Both the position numbers and the translations under genes were made by a program. A stretch of DNA of 64,000 nucleotides from the NCBI RefSeq assembly GCF_000164865.1, contig NC_014618.1, positions 4,402,001 to 4,466,000 on the forward strand, in the 5' to 3' direction. This DNA comes from [Enterobacter] lignolyticus SCF1 (lineage in GTDB: Bacteria > Pseudomonadota > Gammaproteobacteria > Enterobacterales > Enterobacteriaceae). Of this stretch, positions 24,654 to 35,362 are shown one piece after another. A model generated the notes under the pieces. The model saw only the letters and a program-made list of their open reading frames with translations. It was not told where the DNA came from and searched no databases. Each line of letters begins with the position of its first letter. The stretch's first letter is position 1.

Positions 24654-24673
24654 TTGTCCGGATGTCCGGACAA
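24654..24673 (-). promoter_or_regulatory. Palindromic operator of the PTS operon
   Basis: TTGTCCGGATGTCCGGACAA is a perfect 9+2+9 inverted repeat, 32 bp before the EIIB start. On the minus strand it directly follows a -10-like AATAAT, so it covers the probable transcription start, a repressor position. It is the expected site for the HutC-type GntR protein of the operon. Confidence 0.75.
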
Positions 24674-24793
24674 GTTCAATTATTGATCGCTTCATCGCCT
24701 AAAAAATGAGGCGGCGATCAAATACGGGGAAGAAAAGAAAAATGAGCTCGAAATGCTAAACGCGAGAGTCGGGCAGAAAGCGCGGTTTCGGGG

Positions 24794-24818
24794 AAAAAAA
24801 ACCCTGCCGAAGCAGGGT
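24794..24818 (-). terminator. Rho-independent terminator of ssb
   Basis: On the minus strand, the stem ACCCTGC / GCAGGGT with a TTCG loop is followed by seven T. It insulates ssb from the PTS operon promoter. Confidence 0.85.
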
Positions 24819-24856
24819 CTTAGAAAACGTTGTTGCTAATCTTAACGGGGTGCGGA

Positions 24857-25393
24857 TCAGAACGGAATATCGTCGTCGAAATCCATCGGCGGTTCGTTAG
24901 ACGGTGCCGGAGCGGACTGCTGCTGCGGGCGAGACTGCGCGCCGCCGCTGAACTGGTTGCCGCCCTGCGGCTGCTGAGGCTGACCCCAACCGCCCTGCTG
25001 CTGGCCGCCGCCCATATTGCCGCCTGCCGACGCGCCGCCGCCCTGACGGCCGCCCAGCATCTGCATGGTGCCGCCCACGTTGACCACCACCTCAGTGGTG
25101 TACTTTTCCTGACCGGACTGATCGGTCCATTTGCGGGTGCGCAGCTGGCCTTCGATATAGACCTGAGAACCTTTACGCAGGTATTCGCCGGCAACTTCAG
25201 CCAGCTTGCCGAACAGCACAACGCGGTGCCACTCGGTCTGCTCTTTCATTTCGCCGGTCTGCTTGTCACGCCAGGATTCGGAAGTAGCCAGCGTAATGTT
25301 GGCCACTGCGCCACCACTCGGCATATAGCGTACTTCCGGGTCCTGGCCCAGATTACCGACGAGAATCACCTTGTTTACGCCTCTGCTGGCCAT
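24857..25393 (-). CDS. ssb: Single-stranded DNA-binding protein SSB
   Basis: A 178-aa homotetrameric ssDNA-binding protein. The OB fold covers residues 1-112 (MASRGVNKVILVGNLGQDPEVRY, TEWHRVVLFGKLAEVAGEYL, SQVYIEGQLRTRKW). A Gly/Gln-rich disordered linker follows, then the acidic partner-binding tip PPMDFDDDIPF. It protects ssDNA in replication, repair and recombination. Divergent from uvrA across 248 bp containing a LexA box, as in E. coli. Confidence 0.97.
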   Translation of the reverse strand: MASRGVNKVILVGNLGQDPEVRYMPSGGAVANITLATSESWRDKQTGEMKEQTEWHRVVLFGKLAEVAGEYLRKGSQVYIEGQLRTRKWTDQSGQEKYTTEVVVNVGGTMQMLGGRQGGGASAGGNMGGGQQQGGWGQPQQPQGGNQFSGGAQSRPQQQSAPAPSNEPPMDFDDDIPF

Positions 25394-25539
25394 GATCGTG
25401 TCTCCTGAATACGTTTCTTAATAGTGTAAACGCGTGAGTGTACCATTTCCACGCAGCATTTTAATAGCTGTGAGGCTCTTTCCAGAGATCTCTCGCCAAC
25501 CAGACATTGTTGCACAATTCCGCTGAAGATGCATTCCAA

Positions 25540-25559
25540 TACTGTATATTCAAACAGGT
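25540..25559. promoter_or_regulatory. LexA (SOS) box between ssb and uvrA
   Basis: TACTGTATATTCAAACAGGT retains both CTG ... CAG half-sites of the SOS box. E. coli uvrA is SOS-induced from a box at the corresponding place. Confidence 0.85.
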
Positions 25560-25641
25560 CAAACTGTGTCATAATTTAGCCGTTTCTGCCGTTTGTCCTT
25601 CAAACAAACCAGGCATTCCGAGTCTCTACCGGGAAAGGTGA

Positions 25642-28464
<2,823 letters not shown>

Positions 28465-28467
28465 CCA

Positions 28468-28821
28468 TCACACCGAAAGCTGTTGCCTGACCTGTTCAGG
28501 TAACAGCTCTATCGCCTGCTGATACGAGGCGTCCACCAGGTAGTAAATCTGCGAATCCGGCAGCGAGCCGTCGAGATACACGGTGCTCCAGTGCGCTTTG
28601 TTGAGATGCTTGCTCGGACGCACGTCGCTGTGCCGCTCGCGCAGCAACTCCGCCAGTTCAGGGCTGGTTTTCAGCGACGCAGCCGGACGCCCTTCCACCT
28701 CTTTGACCATGGCAAACAGCACGTCGGAGACTTTAATCTGCGTCGCTTTCCAGTCGCTGTGCACGCTTTGCTCCGCCCCGGGTTTCGCCATGCAGTATTG
28801 CAATAGATCCGAATTGGTCAT
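28468..28821 (-). CDS. yjbR: MmcQ/YjbR-family protein YjbR
   Basis: A 117-aa cytoplasmic protein of the MmcQ/YjbR family (CyaY-like alpha/beta fold, DNA-binding suspected). Conserved features are KPGAEQSVHSDWKATQIKV, SLKTSPELAELLR and the C-terminal HLNKAHWSTVYLDGS. Two ATGs are adjacent (28822-28824 and 28819-28821) behind AGGGGG; the second gives the E. coli-like start MTNSDLLQYC. Its stop is four bases from that of uvrA, tail to tail. The biological role is unknown. Confidence 0.9.
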   Translation of the reverse strand: MTNSDLLQYCMAKPGAEQSVHSDWKATQIKVSDVLFAMVKEVEGRPAASLKTSPELAELLRERHSDVRPSKHLNKAHWSTVYLDGSLPDSQIYYLVDASYQQAIELLPEQVRQQLSV

Positions 28822-28922
28822 CATTTTCCCCCTTGTCGCGTCGCGGCACACCGCCGCATCCCGCACGGATGTCATTCAGATAAGTGTGCAGCAAGACGGG
28901 CAAAGGTGAAACCACATTGATT

Positions 28923-28956
28923 AAAAAAACGGCAATCTGCTGATTGCCGTTTTTTA
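28923..28956. terminator. Terminator of aphA
   Basis: The stem AAACGGCAAT / ATTGCCGTTT with loop CTGCTG is flanked by A and T runs, so it can work on both strands. It follows aphA on the minus strand. Confidence 0.85.
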
Positions 28957-28959
28957 CTG

Positions 28960-29676
28960 TCAGTACTCTGAGTTGACGATAACTTCTTCACCAAACGCCC
29001 CGGCCATCGGCAGCGGCTTGTAGGTGGAATTGGACGCCCGCAGCACGCGGATCCCCCTCACGCCGACGTCATGCGCCGCGGTGATATCGTTATCCGAATC
29101 ACCGTAGAACATTTTGATATTCTTCTCCCGCAGCCACTGCGTTTTGGTGTTCTGACCCGCTTTGTCGCCGGCAAAAATCACCGGGTTCATATTGTCAGCG
29201 GGGATCAAAAAATCATCCTGCAGGGTTTTCGATACGGTTTCGGTCCTGGTTTCGCTGCGGCCGGTGATGAAATAGATGCTGTCGCCGCGTTTCACGTGCA
29301 TGGAGATCAGCGCGCGCGCCACCTCTTTCGGGATGCTGAACTCATCCCAGCCGTTATTCATCTTTTCCCAGAACTCCGGGTTTTTCAGGTAGGCATCGCT
29401 TCCCGGCGAGTAGGTTTTCTGCCCGCGCCAGAAACCGGGGCTGGAAAACAGCACGGTATCGTCGATATCGAAGCCCACCGCCATCGGCGGACGGCCAACA
29501 AGGCTATTTTCAATCTGGGCGACAGATACCCAGTGAATCGGCGCCTGTTCGGCGAGTTTCGCGACATTTGTCCCGGGATACAGCGGAGAAGGCGAAGAAG
29601 CATGGGCGTCAACAACGGTGCTGTTTAGTGTGAATAATAAGCAAAAGGCGCTAAGCGCCAGCGTAATCTTGCGCAT
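28960..29676 (-). CDS. aphA: Class B acid phosphatase AphA
   Basis: A 238-aa periplasmic non-specific phosphatase/phosphotransferase of the DDDD (HAD) superfamily, Mg-dependent, hydrolysing nucleotide monophosphates. Signal peptide at residues 1-24 (ends VVDAHA). Catalytic motif [12 protein letters not shown] lies near residue 68, with [10 protein letters not shown] and [10 protein letters not shown] as motifs II and III. ATG at 29674-29676. A terminator follows. Confidence 0.95.
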
Positions 29677-29790
29677 TGTTAATCCCTAAATCTTCAGGTC
29701 GTTATTGTTATCCACGTCATCCTTCAAGCCGCCTCGATGCAACTTGAATGATTTTGTGTATAAATCGACGGTATTTTCACAAAGCGTTCT

Positions 29791-29810
29791 GACCTTAACC
29801 GCTGAGCTAC
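29791..29810 (-). other. tRNA D-arm-like remnant
   Basis: On the minus strand GTAGCTCAGCGGTTAAGGTC matches the D-stem/loop (box A) of many bacterial tRNAs, but no anticodon arm, T-arm or CCA follows. It may be a fragment left by a past integration, or chance. Confidence 0.3.
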
Positions 29811-29884
29811 ATGAAGGGAAGGAATATCTGGGAACAATGTTATAGAAAACGGAGATGATCACACTAATTATAGGGATATTTACG

Positions 29885-29914
29885 CTCCTCTCTCCGGGTA
29901 TCAGGAGAGAGGAG
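29885..29914. terminator. Hairpin downstream of tyrB
   Basis: A perfect 11-bp stem CTCCTCTCTCC / GGAGAGAGGAG with an 8-base loop, 15 bp after the tyrB stop. Same pyrimidine-rich type as at 8095. Confidence 0.6.
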
Positions 29915-29929
29915 AAAGTAAGTGAGTAC

Positions 29930-31123
29930 TTACATTACAGCAGCAAACGCCTGGGCCACGCGATGGACGTTACCGGCGTTCAGACCAGCCACGCACATCC
30001 TGCCGCTGGCGATCAGATAGACGCCAAATTCTTCGCGCAGGCGATCCACCTGAGCGGCGCTCAGTCCGGTGTAGCTGAACATGCCGCGCTGTTTGAGCAG
30101 GTAATCAAAATTGCCGTGCGGCACCGCCTCACGGAGCACCTCGACCAGCGCCTGGCGCATGGCCAGAATACGGACGCGCATGGCCTCGACTTCGGCAATC
30201 CAGGTCGCCTTCAGCGCCGCGTCGCCCAGCACCGCCGACACTACCTGCGCGCCAAAACTCGGCGGGCTGGAGTAGTTCCGACGCACCGTCGCCTTCAGCT
30301 GTCCCAGCACGCGAGCCGCGGTATCGCTGTCTTCACAGACCACGGACAGGCCGCCGACGCGTTCGCCGTACAGCGAGAAAATTTTAGAAAACGAGTTGCT
30401 GACCAGCACCGGCAGCCCGGCGCGGGCAATCGCGCGGATGGCGTACGCATCCTCGGCCATACCGTCGCCGAACCCCTGATAGGCAATATCCAAAAACGGG
30501 ATCAGATTGCGGGCCTTCAGCACGCCGGTGACCGCATCCCACTGCGCGTCCGTCAGGTCGGCGCCGGTTGGGTTATGGCAGCACGGATGCATCAGCACAA
30601 TGTCCTGTTCCGGCAGGGTGTTCAGTTTCTCCAGCAGCGCGTCGAAGCGAACGCCGTTGGTTTTTGCATCAAACCAAGGGTAAGTGCTTACTTCGAATCC
30701 AGCCCCTTCAAAGATAGCGATGTGGTTTTCCCAGGTCGGGTCGCTGACCCACACCCGCGAGTTCGGGAAGTAGCGTTTGAGGAAATCAGCGCCGATCTTC
30801 AGCGCGCCGGAGCCCCCGAGCGTCTGAATGGTGGCGACGCGATGCTGCTGAAGAACCGGGTGATCGTCGCCAAACAGCAGCGGAGCAATACCATGGCGGT
30901 AGGCGTTCAGCCCTTCCATCGGCAGATACAACGACGCACCGTGCGGCTGGGCGTTGAGGCGGGCTTCCGCCTGCGCGACCGCCTGCAGCTGCGGGATAAT
31001 GCCGTCTTCGTTGTAGTACAAGCCAATGCTGAGATTGACCTTATCGCTTCTGGGATCGTCTTTAAAACGCTCCATCAGGGAAAGGATGGGATCGCCCGCG
31101 TAGGCGTCAACTTTTTGAAACAC
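29930..31123 (-). CDS. tyrB: Aromatic amino acid aminotransferase TyrB
   Basis: A 397-aa PLP-dependent class I aminotransferase that makes Tyr, Phe and Leu (and Asp) from the 2-oxo acids. The PLP lysine lies in SNSFSKIFSLYGERVGG (about 247); HPCCHNPTGADL and NYSSPPSFGAQVV are family motifs. The start is GTG at 31121-31123 behind GGAGAACC; E. coli tyrB also uses GTG. The open frame continues 14 codons upstream without a suitable ribosome site. It lies 120 bp after alr in the same direction, with a terminator-like hairpin between. Confidence 0.95.
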   Translation of the reverse strand: MFQKVDAYAGDPILSLMERFKDDPRSDKVNLSIGLYYNEDGIIPQLQAVAQAEARLNAQPHGASLYLPMEGLNAYRHGIAPLLFGDDHPVLQQHRVATIQTLGGSGALKIGADFLKRYFPNSRVWVSDPTWENHIAIFEGAGFEVSTYPWFDAKTNGVRFDALLEKLNTLPEQDIVLMHPCCHNPTGADLTDAQWDAVTGVLKARNLIPFLDIAYQGFGDGMAEDAYAIRAIARAGLPVLVSNSFSKIFSLYGERVGGLSVVCEDSDTAARVLGQLKATVRRNYSSPPSFGAQVVSAVLGDAALKATWIAEVEAMRVRILAMRQALVEVLREAVPHGNFDYLLKQRGMFSYTGLSAAQVDRLREEFGVYLIASGRMCVAGLNAGNVHRVAQAFAAVM

Positions 31124-31208
31124 GAGAGGTTCTCCAGATTTACAGAAGGCAGGTGAATACCACAATAAACCGGATACGGGAGAAGATCGAGAGGATGTTG
31201 GGGGTGAA

Positions 31209-31233
31209 TACCCTCCCCAGGCCGGAGAGGGTA
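31209..31233 (-). terminator. Hairpin after alr
   Basis: TACCCTC ... GAGGGTA inverted repeat (one mismatch over ten pairs) right after the alr stop. Same hairpin type as at 8095 and 29885. Confidence 0.5.
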
Positions 31234-31243
31234 AATGCCAGGA

Positions 31244-32323
31244 TTAGTCGACGTATTTCATCGCCACCCGCGACGTCAGGCGCGTGATAAGTTCGTAAGC
31301 ACTCACTTTCGAAAGCTCCGCTATCCGCTCGACCGGTAGCCCTTCGCCCCACAGCACGACCGGGTCGCCCGCTCTGTCCTGCGCCTGCGGCCCGAGGTCG
31401 ACGCAGATCATATCCATCGCCACGCGGCCGACGATCGGCACTTCACGGCCGTTTACCAGCACCGGGGTGCCCGACGGCGCCGCGCGCGGGTAGCCATCGC
31501 CGTAGCCCATCGCCACCACGCCAAGGCGCGTATCGCGCGCGCTTTCCCAGGTGCCGCCATAGCCGACCGGCTCACCGGCTTTATGCTCACGTACGGCGAT
31601 AAGGCTTGAGGTCAGGGACATCACCGGCTGCAGGCCGAAATCCGGCCCCCAGGGTTTGCCCTCCAGCGGCGAAACGCCGTACAGGATAATACCCGGACGG
31701 ACCCAGTCGAAATGCGACTGCGGCCACAGCAGGATACCGCCGGAAGCGGCGATAGAACGCATACCCGGCTTGCCGTCGCAGAAGGTGTTAAACACGTCGA
31801 GCTGGCGTTCGGTCGCGCCGCATTCCGGTTCGTCGGCGCGGGCGAAGTGGCTGACGATATTGACCGGCTGACGCACGTTTTGGCACTGGCTCAGGCGCTG
31901 ATAAAAAGCCTCAGCCTCTTCCGGGCGTACGCCTAAGCGGTGCATGCCGGTATCCAGCTTCATCCAGACGGTGACCGGTTCCGGCAGCGTCGCCTGCTCC
32001 AGCGCTTCCAGCTGCTCCAGGTTATGCACCGCGGTATGCAGGCGCTGTGCCGAGATAACCGGCAGATCGCCGGCATTAAAGAATCCTTCGAGCAGGAGGA
32101 TGGGTTGCGTGATTCCCCCCTCGCGCAGGCGCAGCGCCTCCTCCAGACGGGCGACGCCAAAGGCGTCGGCATCGGGGAGCGTTCGCGCGGTCTCCAGAAG
32201 ACCGTGTCCATAGGCGTTCGCTTTCACGACCGCAACGAGCTTGCTGGCGGGCGCCAGTTCACGCAGACGTTGCAGGTTGTGTCGCAGAGCGCGGCGGTTA
32301 ATAACAACTGTTGCCGCTTGCAT
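31244..32323 (-). CDS. alr: Alanine racemase (biosynthetic)
   Basis: A 359-aa PLP-dependent racemase making D-alanine for peptidoglycan. Lys34 in VVKANAYGHG binds PLP; the second catalytic base Tyr lies in GYGGTW (near 254), with the partner motif VAMDMICVDLG. Constitutive paralogue type (Alr rather than DadX) by position next to dnaB, as in E. coli. It is 16 bp after dnaB and may be co-transcribed with it. Confidence 0.96.
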   Translation of the reverse strand: MQAATVVINRRALRHNLQRLRELAPASKLVAVVKANAYGHGLLETARTLPDADAFGVARLEEALRLREGGITQPILLLEGFFNAGDLPVISAQRLHTAVHNLEQLEALEQATLPEPVTVWMKLDTGMHRLGVRPEEAEAFYQRLSQCQNVRQPVNIVSHFARADEPECGATERQLDVFNTFCDGKPGMRSIAASGGILLWPQSHFDWVRPGIILYGVSPLEGKPWGPDFGLQPVMSLTSSLIAVREHKAGEPVGYGGTWESARDTRLGVVAMGYGDGYPRAAPSGTPVLVNGREVPIVGRVAMDMICVDLGPQAQDRAGDPVVLWGEGLPVERIAELSKVSAYELITRLTSRVAMKYVD

Positions 32324-32339
32324 TTGAATTCCTTAGAAA

Positions 32340-33755
32340 TTACTCATCATCATATTGAGGACCGGCATAATTATCGAAGCGCGACCATTGTCCGTTAAAG
32401 GTAAGACGTACCGTACCGATTGGGCCGTTACGCTGCTTACCGATAATGATTTCAGCGATGCCTTTCAGATCGCTGTTCTCGTGATACACCTCATCACGAT
32501 AGATAAACATAATCAGGTCGGCATCCTGCTCGATGGAGCCTGATTCACGCAGATCCGAGTTGACCGGACGCTTGTCGGCACGCTGCTCCAGGGAGCGGTT
32601 CAGCTGCGACAGCGCCACCACCGGGACCTGCAGCTCTTTCGCCAGCGCCTTCAGCGAGCGGGAGATTTCGGCGATTTCCAGGGTACGGTTGTCGGACAGC
32701 GACGGTACCCGCATCAGCTGCAGGTAGTCGATCATGATAAGCCCAATCCCGCCGTGTTCGCGCGCGATACGGCGCGCGCGGGAGCGCACTTCCGTAGGCG
32801 TCAGGCCGGAGGAATCATCAATGTATATATTACGCTTATCCAGCAGAATGCCCATGGTGCCGGAGATACGCGCCCAGTCTTCGTCATCCAGCTGGCCGGT
32901 ACGAATCTTGGTCTGATCCACGCGCGAGAGCGACGCCAGAGAACGCATCATAATCTGTTCTGATGGCATCTCCAGCGAGAAGATAAGCACCGGTTTATCC
33001 TGCAACATCGCCGCATTTTCAACGAGGTTCATCGCAAATGTCGTTTTCCCCATCGACGGACGCGCGGCGACGATAATCAAATCCGACGGCTGTAAGCCTG
33101 CGGTCTTTTTATTGAGATCGTCATAGCCGGTGTTAACGCCAGTCACGCCATCGTGCGGCTGCTGGAATAACTGCTCGATGCGCGCAACGGTGGCATCCAG
33201 CACCTCGGCGATATTCTTCGGGCCTTCGTCTTTATTGGCGCGGCTTTCGGCGATTTTGAAGACGCGAGACTCTGCAAGGTCGAGCAAATCTTCACTGGTG
33301 CGCCCCTGCGGGTCAAAGCCCGCTTCGGCGATCTCATTCGCCACGGAGATCATTTCACGGACAACGGCACGTTCGCGGACGATATCGGCGTAGGCGCTGA
33401 TGTTCGCCGCACTTGGCGTGTTTTTTGACAATTCCGCCAGATAGGCGAAACCGCCGACGCTGTCGAGCTGTCCCTGACGCTCCAGCGATTCAGCGAGCGT
33501 GATGAGATCGATGGGGCTGCCGGTCTCCTGCAGACGGCCCATTTCGGTGAAGATATGGCGGTGCGGGCGCGTGTAGAAATCGTCAGCGACGACGCGCTCG
33601 GCGACATCATCCCAGCGTTCGTTATCCAGCATTAAACCGCCCAACACCGACTGCTCCGCTTCAATCGAGTGCGGCGGTACTTTCAACCCGGCGACCTGCA
33701 GATCGCGTTCGCGGGGTTCAGTCTGTTGTTTGTTGAAGGGTTTATTTCCTGCCAT
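32340..33755 (-). CDS. dnaB: Replicative DNA helicase DnaB
   Basis: A 471-aa hexameric 5'-3' helicase at the replication fork. The N-terminal collar (about 25-170) is followed by a linker helix and a RecA-like motor (about 200-470) with Walker A ARPSMGKTTFAMN, the Walker B region GLIMIDYLQLM and the arginine-finger region EISRSLKALAKEL. No intein is present. Divergent from qorA. Confidence 0.97.
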   Translation of the reverse strand: MAGNKPFNKQQTEPRERDLQVAGLKVPPHSIEAEQSVLGGLMLDNERWDDVAERVVADDFYTRPHRHIFTEMGRLQETGSPIDLITLAESLERQGQLDSVGGFAYLAELSKNTPSAANISAYADIVRERAVVREMISVANEIAEAGFDPQGRTSEDLLDLAESRVFKIAESRANKDEGPKNIAEVLDATVARIEQLFQQPHDGVTGVNTGYDDLNKKTAGLQPSDLIIVAARPSMGKTTFAMNLVENAAMLQDKPVLIFSLEMPSEQIMMRSLASLSRVDQTKIRTGQLDDEDWARISGTMGILLDKRNIYIDDSSGLTPTEVRSRARRIAREHGGIGLIMIDYLQLMRVPSLSDNRTLEIAEISRSLKALAKELQVPVVALSQLNRSLEQRADKRPVNSDLRESGSIEQDADLIMFIYRDEVYHENSDLKGIAEIIIGKQRNGPIGTVRLTFNGQWSRFDNYAGPQYDDE

Positions 33756-33816
33756 AGTGAATGGAGTTACCGAGATAAAGAATGGGTCGAAAGATTACCA
33801 CATTTCTGGAGGAATC

Positions 33817-34800
33817 ATGGCAACACGAATTGAATTTCACAAGCATGGTGGCCCGGAAGTTTTAAACGCCGTCGAGTTTACCCCCGCAGATCCCACCGAA
33901 CACGAGATTCAGGTAGAAAATAAGGCTATCGGCATCAACTATATCGATACCTATATCCGCAGCGGCCTCTATCCACCGCCATCGCTGCCAAGCGGTCTGG
34001 GAACCGAAGCCGCCGGGGTCGTGAGCAAGGTCGGCAGCAGCGTGAAGCACATCAAAGCCGGCGACCGCGTGGTGTACGCCCAGTCGGCGCTTGGCGCCTA
34101 CAGCTCTGTTCATAACGTGCCGGCGGATAAAGCGGCCATCCTGCCGTCGGCTATCTCATTCGAGCAGGCCGCCGCGTCGTTTCTCAAAGGGCTGACGGTG
34201 TTCTATCTGCTGCGCAAAACCTACGAGATCCAGCCGAACGAGCCGTTCCTGTTCCATGCGGCGGCGGGCGGCGTGGGGCTTATCGCCTGCCAGTGGGCAA
34301 AAGCGCTGGGCGCGAAGCTGATTGGCACCGTCGGGTCTGAGCAGAAGGCGCAGCGGGCGCTGCAGGCGGGCGCATGGAAGGTGATCAACTACCGCGACGA
34401 AAACGTGGCGGAACGGGTAAAAGAGATTACCGGCGGTAAAAAGCTGCGCGTGGTGTATGACTCCGTGGGCAGGGATACCTGGGAAATGTCGCTTGATTGC
34501 CTGCAGCGGCGCGGACTCATGGTGAGTTTCGGCAACTCCTCCGGCGCGGTCACCGGGGTTAACCTCGGCATTCTGAACCAGAAGGGCTCGCTGTACGTCA
34601 CGCGCCCTTCCCTGCAAGGCTATATCACCACCCGCGAAGAGCTGGCGGAGGCCAGTAACGAACTGTTCTCGCTGATCGCCAGCGGCGTTATCAGGGTTGA
34701 TGTCGCCGACGCGCAGAAATACCCGCTGGCGCAGGCGAAAAAGGCCCATGAGGTGCTGGAAAGCCGGGCGACGCAAGGCTCGAGCCTGCTGCTGCCCTGA
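33817..34800 (+). CDS. qorA: NADPH:quinone oxidoreductase QorA
   Basis: A 327-aa zinc-independent MDR-superfamily reductase. GroES-like domain at 1-120; Rossmann domain with AAAGGVGLIACQWAKALGA (about 147) binding NADPH. Zinc ligands are absent, as expected for quinone reductases. The start at 33817 lies behind CTGGAGGAATC; the frame runs 29 codons further into the dnaB promoter and is not used. A terminator follows. Confidence 0.94.
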   Translation: MATRIEFHKHGGPEVLNAVEFTPADPTEHEIQVENKAIGINYIDTYIRSGLYPPPSLPSGLGTEAAGVVSKVGSSVKHIKAGDRVVYAQSALGAYSSVHNVPADKAAILPSAISFEQAAASFLKGLTVFYLLRKTYEIQPNEPFLFHAAAGGVGLIACQWAKALGAKLIGTVGSEQKAQRALQAGAWKVINYRDENVAERVKEITGGKKLRVVYDSVGRDTWEMSLDCLQRRGLMVSFGNSSGAVTGVNLGILNQKGSLYVTRPSLQGYITTREELAEASNELFSLIASGVIRVDVADAQKYPLAQAKKAHEVLESRATQGSSLLLP

Positions 34801-34823
34801 GGAACGGGCGGATAGAAAAGTTT

Positions 34824-34856
34824 AGGGCTTCCCGGAGGAAGCCCTTACTTTTTATA
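34824..34856 (+). terminator. Rho-independent terminator of qorA
   Basis: A 9-bp stem AGGGCTTCC / GGAAGCCCT with a CGGA loop is followed by TACTTTTTAT. Confidence 0.85.
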
Positions 34857-34979
34857 GTTCGGCTGTATGTAGGGTACAGCTCGATGAATTTGTTAGCGCG
34901 GTGATAGTGACAGATTTATGACGACCTGCCTACGCCGCCCGGCGCAAAATTCTCATGTTGTGACGCATCCCGCAATACC

Positions 34980-35222
34980 TTAGTAACGCCAGCGGTCATT
35001 ACGCTCATAACGTGCCGCCTTCGGCGCATTAATCGCCCGAATCACCCATACCGCCGCCACCGCCAGCAGCAGCCACGGCAGCAGCTTGAGCGTAAGCGCA
35101 AATAGCCCGCCGACAAACATCACCACCGTCGCCACCACCATAGCGGCGAGAATCCCCAGCAGAGAGACGCCCGTCACCAGCAGCATGACAAAAAACCCAA
35201 TAATAAACAGTAGCTCCAGCAT
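34980..35222 (-). CDS. pspG: Phage shock protein G
   Basis: An 80-aa inner-membrane protein with two or three hydrophobic helices covering residues 3-62 and a short basic tail (ARYERNDRWRY). PspG is an effector of the phage-shock response to loss of proton motive force. It is transcribed from a sigma54 promoter 44 bp upstream, away from the main psp operon. Confidence 0.93.
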   Translation of the reverse strand: MLELLFIIGFFVMLLVTGVSLLGILAAMVVATVVMFVGGLFALTLKLLPWLLLAVAAVWVIRAINAPKAARYERNDRWRY

Positions 35223-35265
35223 GGTTTTCTCCCAACCTTGATAAATCGCTTATGGATGAGCTATT

Positions 35266-35281
35266 ACAAGAACCGTGCCAA
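35266..35281 (-). promoter_or_regulatory. Sigma54 promoter of pspG
   Basis: On the minus strand, TTGGCACGGTTCTTGT carries GG at -24 and the TTG of the -12 element; the usual TTGC is TTGT here. PspF is the expected activator. Confidence 0.75.
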
Positions 35282-35303
35282 AGTTAACATATTGAATATC
35301 AAG

Positions 35304-35333
35304 AAAAACGCCTCGCAGATATTCGCAAGGCGT
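35304..35333 (-). terminator. Terminator of dusA
   Basis: Inverted repeat ACGCCT ... AGGCGT extended inward by GCGA/TGCG pairs. On the minus strand it is followed by TTTTTCTT. It separates dusA from the pspG promoter. Confidence 0.7.
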
Positions 35334-35362
35334 GGTGAATTTGACGATTAAGTGGTGAAAAA

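Noticed and set aside
29855..31156. A 433-codon frame opposite tyrB
   Set aside because: Antisense shadow of tyrB with Gln/Arg/His-rich composition.
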